Notes: a model not told the origin generated them from the sequence alone. Shown: positions 25,801 to 36,734, numbered from the stretch's first letter. The stretch: DNA of 60,000 bases from Hydractinia symbiolongicarpus (GCF_029227915.1 NC_079883.1:24430001-24490000), one strand, 5' to 3'. Numbers and translations: made by a program.

Positions 25801-28800
25801 TTCATCTGTTGCTTTCCTCTGTTTTGTCATCTTTCTTTAGGATGGTTATTGTTTGTATTTTAGAATATTCATAATCGTTTGCATGATTTACATCTTCCAA
25901 TCCCACAAAGTGTCAATGATGACAACAAGTAAGAACTGTGTCTGTATACATTTACCATTTATATCACTCGTCTAAAATACTAAAATAGTTTGCTGATAAC
26001 CATGATTTTTATGCTTTGGTATTTATGCAGAAATTTAATGCAAAAATACCAGCTTCATGATGACAGTAATGGTTGTGTAGCCACTACTCGTCATCATGAA
26101 TGATGATAAGTGGTGGTCACACAACCAAGACCAACATTTTCAGCCATCCCGAGTTCTTGGATCTCCCGGAATTTGGATCTTTTTCCCGCTTTAAGGACTC
26201 TTGCATTTAAAGAAGCTTTTGTTCAAGCACAACTAGACAAATACCTAAGATATCAATCTTATTCTCTTGGTTAACGTTAGCAGTAAGAAAACCAAAACCA
26301 CACTTTTATGGTCTCCAGCTTTACTCGGCGAGGGTTTGAACCTATGACCTGCCATACCGAAAACGACCGTTCTACCACCAAGTTAACTGTCGTGTCCGTA
26401 CTGATCCATCTGGTAGGATTCACGTCATTATTCTGTTAAAACATAGTGTGTTTTTGTTCTTGTAGCGATTTGAGAAGAAAGACGTTTGTTGTCCCAGCAT
26501 CACGTTCACTGGACTACTCTGAGCAATTTTCTGATGCGACACAAGTTATAGATAACGGTCAGTTTTCTTTATCATTCTTTTCATTTTTAAAAGATTGTTT
26601 TTTCCTGTGTAACATAAGTATGTGATCGCTTGGTATTCCACACCCGCATGACTTTGTCACTATTTCGAGATAAAAACCCTTAAATTTTGTCCCGTTCAGT
26701 GATGTTAACTATTTCTTTAGTTCCTGGGAAATCACCGGTAGGATATCGATTTAGCGTTGGTCAGTTACCATTGTGGGCGCAAAAACAGGTATGCAGCTGC
26801 AGTAGATCGCATTGTATCGAATCTGTATTGTTGTTAACTTGAGCGACTAGTTACTCCGTGTTGTCTTTGTTGTTCAGATTGGAGCAGGAGATGACGTTAG
26901 CGGCGGGAATAAAGGTTTGTCCCAGCCTCTTGGGCGTTGGGGAGAGGTAGGTTCATTCAGAGGGATTAGGGTGTAAAATGCATAAAATAGATGGTGCATA
27001 TGTCAGGGATGCATGTAAAAAGCATGTGATGGCAGTAAATATCATAGTGGGTCACATAAAGTAGACTGTACTAATGTTGTTATTATTTTTATTTTAGAGA
27101 ACAGAAGGAGGAGGCTTGACGACTGTGCAGGAGATTGGGAACAAAATTGGTACGTCATGATTGCAGTTTGTTTATTTTTTAACTGTGTCTTTTTTCTACA
27201 TTGTTTTTTGATTTTTTCAGATTATCGAAAATATTCAAATTCTCAAGACTCCACAGAATCCATGGTGCGTCTTAGGTTTTTAAGTTTTTTTCGTCTCGGT
27301 ATTTAAATATCTTACTCGTTCTAATTTTCGCGCTTACGAATTTCCGCGCAGCATAAAAGAACTATAACCAGGAAAAATATTAAATCCTAGAGTTTCAACA
27401 AAATGTAGATTCATTTTTTTATGTAAACTAGCTATAGAGTTTATATATTTTCGCACCTTTTTTAGCGCAAAATAATCTGTGTACTGAATTTCACAAAATA
27501 CGAGATTTTCTGCACAAATGCGCGAAATTCACTACACGCGAAAGATTTTACGCGCGAAAATTAGTACGGATAGTCCCTATATTTCAGAAAAAATTTCTTT
27601 TAACACAACGTTAACGATGCACACACGTTCTTTTAAACCATGTTTCTTATTTAAAAAAAAAACAATTTTATTGTAAAGAAGCTTACATGTTTATTTACTG
27701 TTTTGTTTTCTAGGGTAGCGATAAAAGTAATTGTCACGAAGGCAAGGTATAGGCTTGTTTGTTTATTTTTTTAACATGTAAACCACTTGTTTGCTTGCTT
27801 GTTTTACGTGAGAACCGCTTGTTTGTTTGTTTGTTTTTATGCTCTCCATGTAAACGGCCTATATGTAAATGTCCCATTTTATTTTACTGTTCAACTCTGT
27901 AAACACTGCTTTTAAAAAATGCCATTGCAGTTAAAGCCCTTTATTTGATTGGTTCATTAATTTTGTTTTTCTTCAAAATTTTCTCTCACGCAAACATGTG
28001 CGCGTTCAAATGTTTTAAGTCGAATGCCTAGAGGTTCTCAATGACGTGCTTGTTGAATTTATTTACAGGACGATACACAAGCTGATATTATCTATCCACT
28101 GGTAACCGATGACAGCCTACAAGCTGAGGCAGACAGGTTGGAAAATACTATCACTGCTTCTCACTGTAATTCAACCTTCACTGAAGAAGAAATATCGTTC
28201 CAAACGCCTGTACATGAAAAAAACGTAGACCCTAACCCGGTAGTATATACAAGGATGGATTCACTAAAAGACATTAACGAAACCCATCCCTTAAACATAG
28301 AAGCTATTAAACTTGATTGTTCAACTAAACATAGTGTAAAAGAAGAGAAAGATGGGAGTTTTTATAAGGCAAACGAGTTTAACATTCACCGTAGTAAGCG
28401 AGATAGTTTGATTGTGACTTTGAATAACTATGTTAGTAATATGATGGAAGGCGCCAAACGCAGAGCTGTGAAAATTTCTGTTCACGGAGACGGAAGGGAG
28501 TTGGGTTTTATTGTTCATAAACAAAGGGAGGCTTCATGCTTAAATCGTAATATTTTTTGTGATAAAAAGTTTTTATTTGTCATCTTATGTTTTGTAACAG
28601 TTTTAACTTTAATTTTAAATAGTTTTTATTTTTAACAATGAAATTTTTTGTAATGTATACTTAAATATAAAATATAGATATAATATATATTTAAAATAGA
28701 TATAATTCAAGAATATGAATAAACCTTAGAGCTTGTTTTCATAAGCGCATAAGTTTAAAATTTAAAGAGTTAAGTCATGTTTCACACTTGTCATTTTTAA

Positions 28801-31800
28801 AGTATTAGCAACTGCAATGAACTTGCAGTGTAAACTAACCCTTATTACTTAAATTATTCATAAAGAAAAATCATAATAGTTTCATCGTTGGGTCCCTCTT
28901 CACTTTGATATTTTTTTATCCGCAAAATTTTTTAATAATTAATATGTTTGGGAGCTGTCTTATGCAAAATATTGAAGTTAGTAGAAATTGGGAAATTAGT
29001 TGGAATAAGATTTTCATTTATTCAGCTCTCTTAATTGTGATGTAAGATTAAAGTTGTGATTAAAATAAATATAGTATAAATAGATGACTTATCACAAATA
29101 AATAACACCATTAAAACATATGCCACATGAACATATGAGCAACAGCCAACATGTGACTGTGTGTCTCCTAAACTAATTACCCATCATGCCTTACTGTTGA
29201 CAATGTCTTTTTTTTATTCTGTCGATGCAAAATTACGCACATCTCCTCTTCTTATTGTATTTTTGTATGCATATCATAGAACGTTTCGTGTAACGGAAAC
29301 ACAACGCGACAGAACTTCATCTCATAATCTGGCGGAACAGGTATGTTTCTTTTATATTTCAACTTACCATGGATTTGTATTTCAGAACACGTTTTGATGG
29401 AATCATAATTTTTTTTGTAATGTTTGTAGCCTCAAGGTAAATGGTTGCTTAGTTATTGCTAAGTACTATCCGTTATATCCTATATATTTCGGCGATTAAA
29501 GTTTTGCCGTTGTTTATATCTCGAACATCGATATTTCGTGCAAACAAAGTAGCGATTCGGTTACCATTTCGAACAAAATACTAGTATTGATAAAGGATAC
29601 TAGACGTTAAACTGTGGAAGAGTCCACGGGTCTGCCGGTCAGCAAATTATTTATTCTACGGGGACCAGGAAAAAGGCTGCACATTTTAAACACAAAATAC
29701 GAGGATTAAGAAATGAGACAGTATTTTAGGCATAAAAGTAAAATTTCAACACTGAATTCCTTTAGAAAAGTATGAAAAACTTACCCGCAGCTCGATGTTT
29801 TTTTGATAAATAGATGTATTTTATTTTTAGAGTGAAATTGTAAATGGTGTTAATGGGAATGGTGAGATTTTTTATTTTCATTTTCATCTTTATTTGTATT
29901 ATTTTTGGTAAGACTGTTTTATTACCTACTTAGTCGGGTATTAGGCTCAAATTTTATCTCAAAACTAAACCTTTTAACCTTTTAAAATTATAGACACGTC
30001 TGACATTCGTTGGTTCCTCACCCTGTCGAAACCTTCCCTGATAAAAGGGTGTAGTTGTTAAATCACAGGCGGAGAAAAGCATCATCTTGATTAACCACCA
30101 TATTTTTTTGGACCTGGTAATTAAGTTGCTGAACGAATGCCTTAGACTGTAGTGGTTCTAACATTTTTTATCAAAAAATATCTTATCAAATTGGACTCTA
30201 CAGTGGCAACCCTGTCTTACGTTTTCTAAATTTGACTAAGAATTAACAGGGGTGGAAATTATAAAATTGTGAGACATGAACTAACAGGAAGTTGGGGAGT
30301 CTGTGCACTATGCGTATCTCAAACATTTTGTGTGTTTCTTACGTCTCCTACATATTAGTTTCCATCCAACTTTTTGATACAACATTAGAGTAGTATAAAT
30401 GCAATATATATTGCTAGTTTTTGTCAAAGTCGAGACTGTATTATAGATTTTTTTTGTTTTCCGAATGTTAAGTAAAGTAAGTGTGACCATGCATTTTTAT
30501 TGTAGGATCTAATAGTGATGAAGACTCTCCCTCTGAAGGCGTTTTAAGTCCTGACGCGGATAGTGAGGATGAAGCTTTTTCACCTCTGGTGGAGCACTTT
30601 GAAAAGTTGGCCACGCCTGTGGCTGGAAGATTGTTATCGCGACAAAGAACAAATTCAAGCGGGGAAAACGATGTAGAAAAACCGTTTCAACCTGGCCATC
30701 GTGCGAGTATCTCTGCGAAATTTTTGTCCCGATCTCAGAGAAGTTCGAGGTAAACTTGCTTGTTATAAGAAGTTTAAGTTTTGTCTAAGGATGTTCGTGT
30801 TAATTTTTTCTAGAAATCGAGGCTGGGATTATTCTTATATAAGTTCTTAACTGGGAATTCGCCGTTTACTTTGTGCATTTGTATATACCACTGAGATGTC
30901 ACTGTATTACATTATTGGACTATCAAGTACTCAATGTGAGTACTTAAATATGAGTACTCATTATTTAGAAGTTCTGTATTAACAAAAGTAAAAAAGTACA
31001 TAGCTGGAAAACAAATTGAGTCTCGGGATGTTTTTTGTGTTCCTAATGTTTAGAAAATCTCAGCCTAAATGTTCTTAAGGGCTAAAGAACGAGTAAATAT
31101 ATACTGCAAGTTTTCAATGAAAATAGTTTTCTATAGAGACCTCGATGATGAGTAAAGTAAATGCAAAAATCGTATTTTCAGCTTAGATGTTGAATTTTCT
31201 TAATCTACTCCTTACAATTAAATTTACGTCAGAGTTTATATACTTTTTCATATCAACTAGTAAATTATTAAAATGTCGCTAATAAAAATATTATTACAAA
31301 CGCTTACAATACATCCTGTACAGATACTAGATAATTTGATTTACTGGAAGATTTTTTTTCGACTGGCCTTAGATTGTTTTAAAGTAATATGGCGGAATTT
31401 AAAAATAAGTTGACGGTTTAAAATTTGAAGTGTGCAATCATAAATGCTGTGCATAAAAGAGGACTGGGTAATAGACAGTTCACTTAACAGGTATTGTTCA
31501 AAAATCATCTACTTTGCTTTGAAGACTTTAAATGTTTTGTCAACAGGCTGATGATGTTCTTGTTTACAACAGGATATCTAAATTAGATATCAATAGTGTT
31601 TAACAAGATATCAGGTTTTGATAACTTTTTATACCTACTAAGGTTTTAATCTCATTGCTAGCTGTACAGATCTAGATCGCGATGGAATAAAAACAATAAT
31701 TGATATTAAAAACTCCAAATTTCCAGCTCAAATGGTATGCAAAATTTGGCTATTTCCTACTTGTTAGAAAAGCTTAAATTTCGCTGGGTTTAGAACAACC

Positions 31801-34800
31801 AAGTACTTTAATATTCCATGGTACATTGTAATGATGTTTAACAGCACTTGGGATAGACAACACACGTTAAAAGTGATCATTGTAAGAAGGAGATTGTTAT
31901 CATGTTCATTTACGTCCTAATACAGATTGTACTGTGATAAAAAAGAGACTGGGCATGAGTTTTGAAATCATAGGTCTACAAGTATTCCTTGTTTAGTTAC
32001 GAAATATGTCGTGTCAAGTACTGCGACCCGTTCTAGATATTTGCATCTAAATTTGCGACAGATTTGTTCTAAAAAAAGAGACGTTATTTACTACAAATTC
32101 TTCAAAGTTCTTTAAAGCCACTAAATTCTTATCTTGTTCAAGGTTCTTATAAAATTTGTGTATATAAATGATGCTATTAAAGCAAGATGGCAGAACAGGT
32201 GCTTAACCCTATTCAGGCTGGGGGGAGGGGGCAAAAATGCCCTACCTGGCATACTTTCAATGATAAGTGTGAAACCCTTTTACCCTGCAACTACTATTAG
32301 CTGACCTTTTATCATTTTGGATCAGAAATATGGAGAAAAAAAATTTACAGCAGGTGGCATGCCACGCTCATTTTGAAAGGCGTTGTTCCGATTATTTTTA
32401 GCATTTTGGTATATTGATATTATAATGAACTTAAAAGGTAACGTTTCGGTTTATATGTCTAAAGTTGTTTAAGTAACTTGTGCCCGTCGCTTTTACCGCC
32501 CTTTGACGCCCATTGGCTTTATATTTTGTTCTTAGGGAACTACTACATACGCCCTTTTTTCTTCTTTTTTTTGTGTTTTTTTTAGTTTTCACTAAAACTT
32601 CAATACTTGCGTTGCTTGTCAGTAATTTTGATATGCTCTTCTCATTTGATTGTAAGCATTTCTCAATAAATAAAAACAAGAAAGAAACTAATAAATTCCC
32701 CAAAAATTTATTTTCAAATGTGAGTAATATTTAATATACGTTGGCGCCTCAAAGGGTCTTAACTAAGTCAAAATAGCTAAAATGTTTAGTAAATTATGAA
32801 AACTAACATTATTTTCAATAAAAATAAAAAAAAAAATAAAAATCTGTAATAAAGCTACACAAATTCAAAAAAAAAAAAATGCTGACATCAGCAAAAGAAA
32901 TTGTTGACAGTCAGCATTTGAGAGATGATTTTTGATTGTCATATGACGGACATCGTCCTACCAAATTTTATAAGTTATAACCTAATACAAGGGAAGTTAT
33001 GGGGTAGGGCATTTTGCCCCCCACCCCCGGAACTACAATACCCTAACCCGGAACCTATACCCCCGCCTGAATAGAGTTAGCACAATAAGCGTTATATTTG
33101 TGGGAGTTTTCTCGTGAAAGTAAAAAAAAATTGACGTTGGTTGGCAATTTTGAAATTAATAAATTCAGCTTGATAACTTAAAAATAAGTATTTTTATTAA
33201 CATTGCGTGAATGAACAATTACTCTTGAGAATAATAAAACTGATTTAATGCCAATCAACTCTTCTACAATATTGTTGTGACTTCATGTGCACTTCTTTGA
33301 TTCTGATTTGTTTCTTTTTATTTAGAAATTCTGCTTCCACCGTGACGGCTGAAGATCAGAGAAAAAGAATTGAAGCGGTAATTAATGAGCGTTATTTTTT
33401 ATATATTCACGTCTAGCATGAATAAGTCACTATCATGAACAGAAAGGTCAAATACTAAATCTAATTACTTTACGTGAGGAGAGTGTGTAATAACAGATTA
33501 AAGTTTCTCCACGTTTGGGACAATAACGTATAATAAACGTTTTAGAATTTGCTGCAGCAAAAAAAAATATTTTTTTTTGGTTTTCTGCGCAAGGTGTTTA
33601 AACTTAATATTTTATAGCTATTTACATTTTGAACACAATTTAATTTTCAGCTCAAAGCCAGACTAAACAGTAACTCTACTAACAAATCAACTAATACCAG
33701 TCGTAGCAAGGGTACCATCTTGCAACATCAGAAATCCGCAGACGATCCTTTGCCATCTAAACCCAAGGTAGAAACATCTCGATTTCTTTGTTCACTACAC
33801 ATGCACATTTTTGCACGCATCGAACACGTGGTCAATACATCTTCCTGCTAATTAATATTGCATCATTAAGCTCTTTGTTAAGCAACGACAAAACTGTTTG
33901 GTAATCAGACTTCCACAGTGTGGACTGAGCCTTCTTCGTCTGTTTCATTTTTCCCGTTACATTTTATAGTGTGAGAAGGGCTTATTCTTATAGGCCATTT
34001 GATTCAACCGTTTGAAAAACACTGTTTTGCGTTTAGGCTAGAGACACGATTTCGTCGAATTTAAAAAAATCCAAGCTAATGAGTAAAAGTTGTCAAAATT
34101 TATCTTTCGGTCAAGAGTTCGATCAACAGCGAAGTAATCACATTAAAAACCATATTCTGTCAAGTCCATCACTTAGTTCTGTTCAAGATTTAGGTGCTTA
34201 CGACCCGCGAAGAAGTAGCACTCCCTTGCACAAGAACCCTCCCAATAGAGACGATAAAAATAAGAGGCGTTCCGCGTCTAATGCGTGGGTGCGTGGTCCT
34301 GTCGTGTCACCGCTTGCATCGCCGGTACGTTACAACCGAACGCAATCTCAACAAGGAAAAGATTCTCCAAGTAAACACAATAATAACCTAACCAGTAAAA
34401 CTCGACACTCCTCCGAGAATATTTTATCGGAGAAATACAATGACGGTGTGCCTAGAAGATCTGAAAATAAAAATCGGCCACGACCGAAATCGTTAATGGT
34501 AGACGCGAAGGCGGAACGGGAATTTTTCGAGCAGATGAAAGCTGAGGAAGCCTCGCATTCAGATAACGAAATTGATATAAAAAGCAATTTACGCAAATTT
34601 ACGGACGCAAACGACACTCGACCGAGCCCAGAATTATCACCTGTACGTTCCCTTGTGCGTAATTTCGATATAGATGAACAAATGGCCGGGAGACTAGACG
34701 CCACATACGACAGTAAGGCCCCAAATATTGGCAAAATGGCGGCGGAAATTAATTCAAACATGACGTCACTTACTATGCAAGCGCTTAAACAGCACGCAGA

Positions 34801-36734
34801 TGGAGATGCTAGCGGTGATGAACCTCACGCAGGAACAAGCAAGAGGTTGATACAACTCTATGAGTCAGGAGTGTTAATGAACGGTAATATACATCAAGAA
34901 TCTCCTCCTCCGATGCGAAAATCATCTTCGTCACATGTAAGTTTCTCTGGTTATGTTTTTGGTGACTACGACATTAGTTTTTGTGTGTGCGCGCCGATTT
35001 TATAGTTATAATAAAAGAATGTCTTCTCAAACCATTATCGTGTACGTCCCTGGCCTTTAATGCACAGCTTCCTTGTAGCCCCTCTAACACGTGTCATTCT
35101 TTTTATGCAACGTCAAGACAGCTTCAACAATGTCATATATTTTTATATATTTATATATATATATATATTTTTATATATTTTCTTCTTATATATAAACTTC
35201 TTACATTAATACTGTGATATGCTATTAATGCGCACAAAATCTTCACACCATTTTTTCTTTATCGCATGATTAATTCACGATTGATTAACTTATTAGAAGG
35301 CTTTTGCAGCATCCCAGGGTCCAGCAAGTCAGAGAAATGCAAAATTAAAAGGTCCGTAGTAAAGCTTCAGTATCGCGTTTGCATTTCTGTGGCATTTTGA
35401 AATCAGGTCATAAAATGGTTAAGTAATAATTAAATTAAGGGGAAGGGATGTTTTAAAAATCACAAAAAAAAAATCACGATGGGTGCGAGTTCAATTCAGT
35501 TCCACTTAAGTACTTTTTCACCTTTTTGCATTCTGCTAATTCTGTACAGGACGAGAATGAAAATCACATTAATGACGACGTTCAACAAACCAACCTTCCA
35601 AATGGTGGTGAGAGTTTTAATATTTCGTTATTATTGAAAGCAAATATTAGCTTCTTTACCAAAGTTTTACCTTGCGCTCTGTTTGTATTTGTACCTGGAT
35701 TTTCTATATTATGAAAAACTATGATTTTTACTTCATCTGTTTTTTTTTTCAGTGGTGACGATGGACGATTGCCAAACCGCCATGCGTAATTTGGTTCAAT
35801 CATACAGCGAAGCCACTCAGCTTCACACTAAGGTAAATGTACAAGAAGGGGTCGTGCAATACCACGTGCAATTCGTGGGAGGGGGGACCATGCATGTAAT
35901 AGTTGCTATGCGTTACTGCCAGAATAAATATAAATATATATGCGGAATTCCTGGTTTCTAAATATATATTTGTAGAACAACTTTTTGACACGTGTTTTCT
36001 TTGACTGTTTGTGAAAACTACTGACAAGCACGAAAAGCATGCGAGAGGGGACTTGGACAGACTAGGAAACCAGTGAATGACGCAGCACTATGGCTGGCTT
36101 TTCACTTTTAACCAGCTGCCGGTGAACTTTTCGTCCTCTGTTCTTACACTTTTTTGGAGCGATTTTATTTGGCGACTAAAGTTTTGGGATGCGTCGCTAA
36201 ATAAAAGATTTTTGTCGGCGTAAAGTGATCGCAAGTAGGAAGTTAGATTTTAAATTTCTTTGTTTATTTCTGTGTTTGTTTGGTACGTTGCGTTGCGTTG
36301 TCTTGCGGTGCGGTGCGTTGCGGTGTGGTGTGGCGTGGTGTGGTTTGGTTTGGATTTATTATCCAAAAGAATTATACTTGCTATGATTTTTACGAGATGA
36401 TATATATATTTTTTTATTTCAGGTTCTAAACCAGCCTTCCACAGCGTTGCGAAAGGAGCTTCTTTCTCTGGTATCAAGAACATACTTATCCATTGAAAAC
36501 AGTATGAATGCACAGCGAAAATATTTCGAAGGTATAGACGACATTTCGAATCACAGTAATGGTTTCGTTGAGTCTGAAACGTTCAAAGACCTCCAAAACA
36601 CATTGACTGTGACCACCGCTACTACGGGCGATGGTTCCACCATAGAGATGTTTAATTTGCTTGACAAGTATTCAAACGTGCTTGTTGATATGATAGCCTC
36701 TAAGATGAAGAACAGAGAAACTCTAATCGAGTAA
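10863..36734 (+). CDS. WDR62: MAPKBP1/WDR62-type WD40 scaffold protein (42 coding exons)
   Basis: Single orthologue of vertebrate WDR62 and MAPKBP1, JNK-binding scaffolds; WDR62 also acts at spindle poles and centrosomes (family knowledge). The predicted product is 1508 aa, against about 1515 in human. The ATG at 10863 has an in-frame TAA nine bases upstream. Residues about 35-745 form the double WD40 propeller: [90 protein letters not shown] and [12 protein letters not shown] follow the family order. Next come the conserved LPLWAQKQ and PLGRWGE boxes, a long low-complexity region rich in Ser, and a helical C-terminus ([17 protein letters not shown]) matching the family's dimerising helices. 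Every junction keeps phase. The 22-residue exon at 28069 has a weak donor and an alternative end. One orthologue instead of two fits an invertebrate. Confidence 0.93.
11361..12073. mobile_element. 707-bp inverted-repeat transposon, TTA target duplication
   Basis: In intron 1 of the WDR62-like gene. The ends are AGCCGCATTCACATGTA (11364-11380) and its exact reverse complement (12054-12070). TTA flanks both sides (11361-11363, 12071-12073). Internal blocks of ACGTAA/TTACGT type also mirror each other. A three-base TTA duplication is typical of PIF/Harbinger elements (established), so this is probably a non-autonomous member. The 88-codon frame at 11525-11791 inside it has no recognised transposase motif. 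Confidence 0.82.
14187..14930 (-). CDS. Intronless antisense gene, 247 aa, unknown function
   Basis: An uninterrupted 247-codon frame on the minus strand inside the third intron (13946-16373) of the WDR62-like gene. It is far longer than chance frames in this AT-rich DNA. The N-terminal ~65 residues are basic then helix-prone ([37 protein letters not shown]). The rest is hydrophilic and probably disordered, with basophilic kinase-type sites ([21 protein letters not shown]), NPFENV, and a short Cys pair (EQCSKCIE) too small for a zinc finger. No signal peptide or membrane segment is seen. TTTATT on the plus strand near 13960 would be its AATAAA about 225 bases past the stop. I recognise no family. 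It could be a lineage-specific gene or an old retrocopy; there is no sign of a poly(A) tail or target duplication. Confidence 0.7.
   Translation of the reverse strand: MSKNFVKGLRRCFPKQKSPSKAVHLASLCIEHQEILQRVNKSKHLKEEEYIDMEILSFLAHSMNSLHTAGSDDVYIYISNSNNQLHEDMETSSHKHVSSQKYFKPEQCSKCIENAFYNSKQYLEPERKSPSAHNNNAASLNKSSPIKNESRRLKSYSRSLTADFTHQDKEEVLSSNRLTPNNEKRKLTRRKTWDAESLENTNRPFHRTRTYSEWNHDRRRWQSFANPFENVISSPNLYRKDERTTSM
24344..24860. repeat. Decayed repeat with CTAAAATCTCCTAAA words, split by the Helitron-like insert
   Basis: Blocks such as ATCTAAAATCTCCTAAAT and TTTCTAAAATCTCCTAAAA to the left, and TTCTAAAATACAAAATTCC and AAATTCTTCTAAAAATTGC to the right, look like one interrupted repeat. A related family with TCTCCTAC words occurs at 43734-44185. 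Ends are not well defined. Confidence 0.35.
24588..24717 (+). mobile_element. Short non-autonomous Helitron-like element (130 bp)
   Basis: The sequence starts TCTATATTATTATACCCG and ends with a strong hairpin (CCCGTGGA, loop, TCCACGGG) followed after a few bases by CTAG. A 5' TC, a 3' hairpin and a terminal CTRR are the signature of Helitrons (established). The 3' flanking base is T as expected; the 5' flanking base is T, not the usual A. It sits in a WDR62 intron and interrupts an older repeat with ATCTCCTAAA words on both sides. No RepHel coding capacity is present. Confidence 0.65.
26071..26396 (-). repeat. tRNA-derived SINE-like repeat
   Basis: On the minus strand the element begins GGACACGACAG. 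It has an A-box-like TTAACTTGGTGG and a B box GGTTCAAACCC (plus strand 26332-26342), spaced as in a tRNA promoter. The far end (26071-26126) is an imperfect inverted repeat: GGTTGTGT with AGCCACTACT facing AGTGGTGGTCACACAACC. It lies in intron 26 of the WDR62-like gene, antisense to it. The tRNA part is probably degenerate and non-functional as a tRNA. It is a different family from the SINE pair at 40847 and 42141. Confidence 0.6.
27317..27568. mobile_element. Short inverted-repeat element (CTAATTTTCG family), copy 2
   Basis: It begins with CTAATTTTCGCGC (27321-27333) and ends with the exact reverse complement (27552-27564). The interior repeats GCGCGAAA/TTTCGCG words. It lies in intron 31 of the WDR62-like gene. 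Same family as 1240-1466. The transposase class is not known. Confidence 0.6.
28069..28635 (+). CDS. WDR62: Alternative terminal exon of the WDR62-like gene with C-terminal membrane anchor
   Basis: Exon 33 of the main transcript ends at 28136 with a weak donor (GTTGGA). If that donor is not used, the frame stays open for another 166 codons to a TAA at 28633-28635, with AATAAA at 28718-28723. The product would be 1056 aa: the whole WD40 region plus a new tail. The tail is hydrophilic ([38 protein letters not shown]) and then ends in a strongly hydrophobic segment ([19 protein letters not shown]) next to the stop, the layout of a tail-anchored protein. The long open extension, the basic residues before the hydrophobic segment (KK in CDKKF) and the poly(A) signal together suggest a real intronic-polyadenylation isoform. 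No transcript evidence is available, and no such isoform of human WDR62 or MAPKBP1 is known to me. Confidence 0.6.
   Translation, partial: DDTQADIIYPLVTDDSLQAEADRLENTITASHCNSTFTEEEISFQTPVHEKNVDPNPVVYTRMDSLKDINETHPLNIEAIKLDCSTKHSVKEEKDGSFYKANEFNIHRSKRDSLIVTLNNYVSNMMEGAKRRAVKISVHGDGRELGFIVHKQREASCLNRNIFCDKKFLFVILCFVTVLTLILNSFYF
28718..28723 (+). terminator. Poly(A) signal of the short membrane-anchored isoform
   Basis: AATAAA 83 bases after the TAA of the read-through exon, followed by a T-rich stretch (GCTTGTTTTC). Spacing is normal for a terminal exon. Confidence 0.5.
29600..29640 (-). mobile_element. Second Helitron-like 3' terminus (minus strand)
   Basis: On the minus strand the sequence reads ACCCGTGGACTCTTCCAC, a few bases, then CTAG (plus 29600-29603) and T. 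Hairpin, spacing and CTAG match the end of the element at 24588-24717. The 5' end could not be located, so the element length is unknown. It lies in a WDR62 intron. Confidence 0.5.
32203..33080. mobile_element. piggyBac-like non-autonomous element (870 bp)
   Basis: The left end is TTAA then CCCTATTCAGGC (32203-32218). The right end is GCCTGAATAGAG then TTAG (33065-33080), so the inverted repeat holds apart from one base and the target duplication is TTAA with one change. GC-rich subterminal blocks also mirror each other (GGCAAAAATGCCCTAC near 32230; GTAGGGCATTTTGCC near 33005). A TTAA duplication with CCC-starting ends is the piggyBac signature (established). No transposase frame is seen. It lies in the 2.6-kb intron between the 244-base and 52-base exons of the WDR62-like gene. 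Confidence 0.7.

Larger units (their letters stand above)
10863..26946 (+). other. WDR62: Exons 1-29 of the WDR62-like gene: N-terminus and WD40 propellers
   Basis: Coding exons read from splice sites and phase: 10863-10964, 13181-13272, 13883-13945, 16374-16431, 17517-17612, 17913-17990, 18113-18151, 18541-18639, 18834-19019, 19416-19486, 19618-19707, 19869-19944, 20081-20194, 20549-20651, 20724-20767, 21110-21273, 21387-21478, 21571-21696, 22366-22436, 22731-22816, 22888-22926, 23329-23404, 24207-24318, 25307-25370, 25746-25785, 25864-25928, 26466-26557, 26721-26788, 26878-26946. Mean exon size is about 85 bases. Introns are mostly 100 to 2400 bases, and all follow GT-AG. The longest, 10965-13180 and 13946-16373, carry a transposon and an antisense gene. 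Confidence 0.88.
27098..36734 (+). other. WDR62: Exons 30-42 of the WDR62-like gene: disordered region and C-terminal helices
   Basis: Exons: 27098-27149, 27221-27264, 27714-27746, 28069-28136, 29280-29340, 29831-29861, 30506-30749, 33326-33377, 33651-33767, 34037-34936, 35550-35607, 35753-35832, 36423-36734 (TAA). The 900-base exon encodes a basic, Ser-rich low-complexity segment with phosphosite-like patches ([26 protein letters not shown]) and SP dipeptides typical of proline-directed kinase substrates. [14 protein letters not shown] in the 244-base exon is a conserved-looking block. A possible extra exon near 35296-35352 would break the frame with its visible donor and was left out. Confidence 0.82.

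Noticed and set aside
34348-34761. 137-codon minus-strand frame
   Set aside because: It lies opposite the 900-base coding exon of the WDR62-like gene and is a shadow frame.
35296-35352. Exon-like block of the WDR62 gene ([17 protein letters not shown])
   Set aside because: Its visible donor (GTCCGT) is weak and leaves phase 1, which puts a stop in the next exon. Direct joining of 34936 to 35550 keeps the frame.
36293-36352. GT-rich stretch with GCGTTGCGTTG and GGTGTGGTGTGG words
   Set aside because: Simple low-complexity sequence in an intron with no fixed unit.
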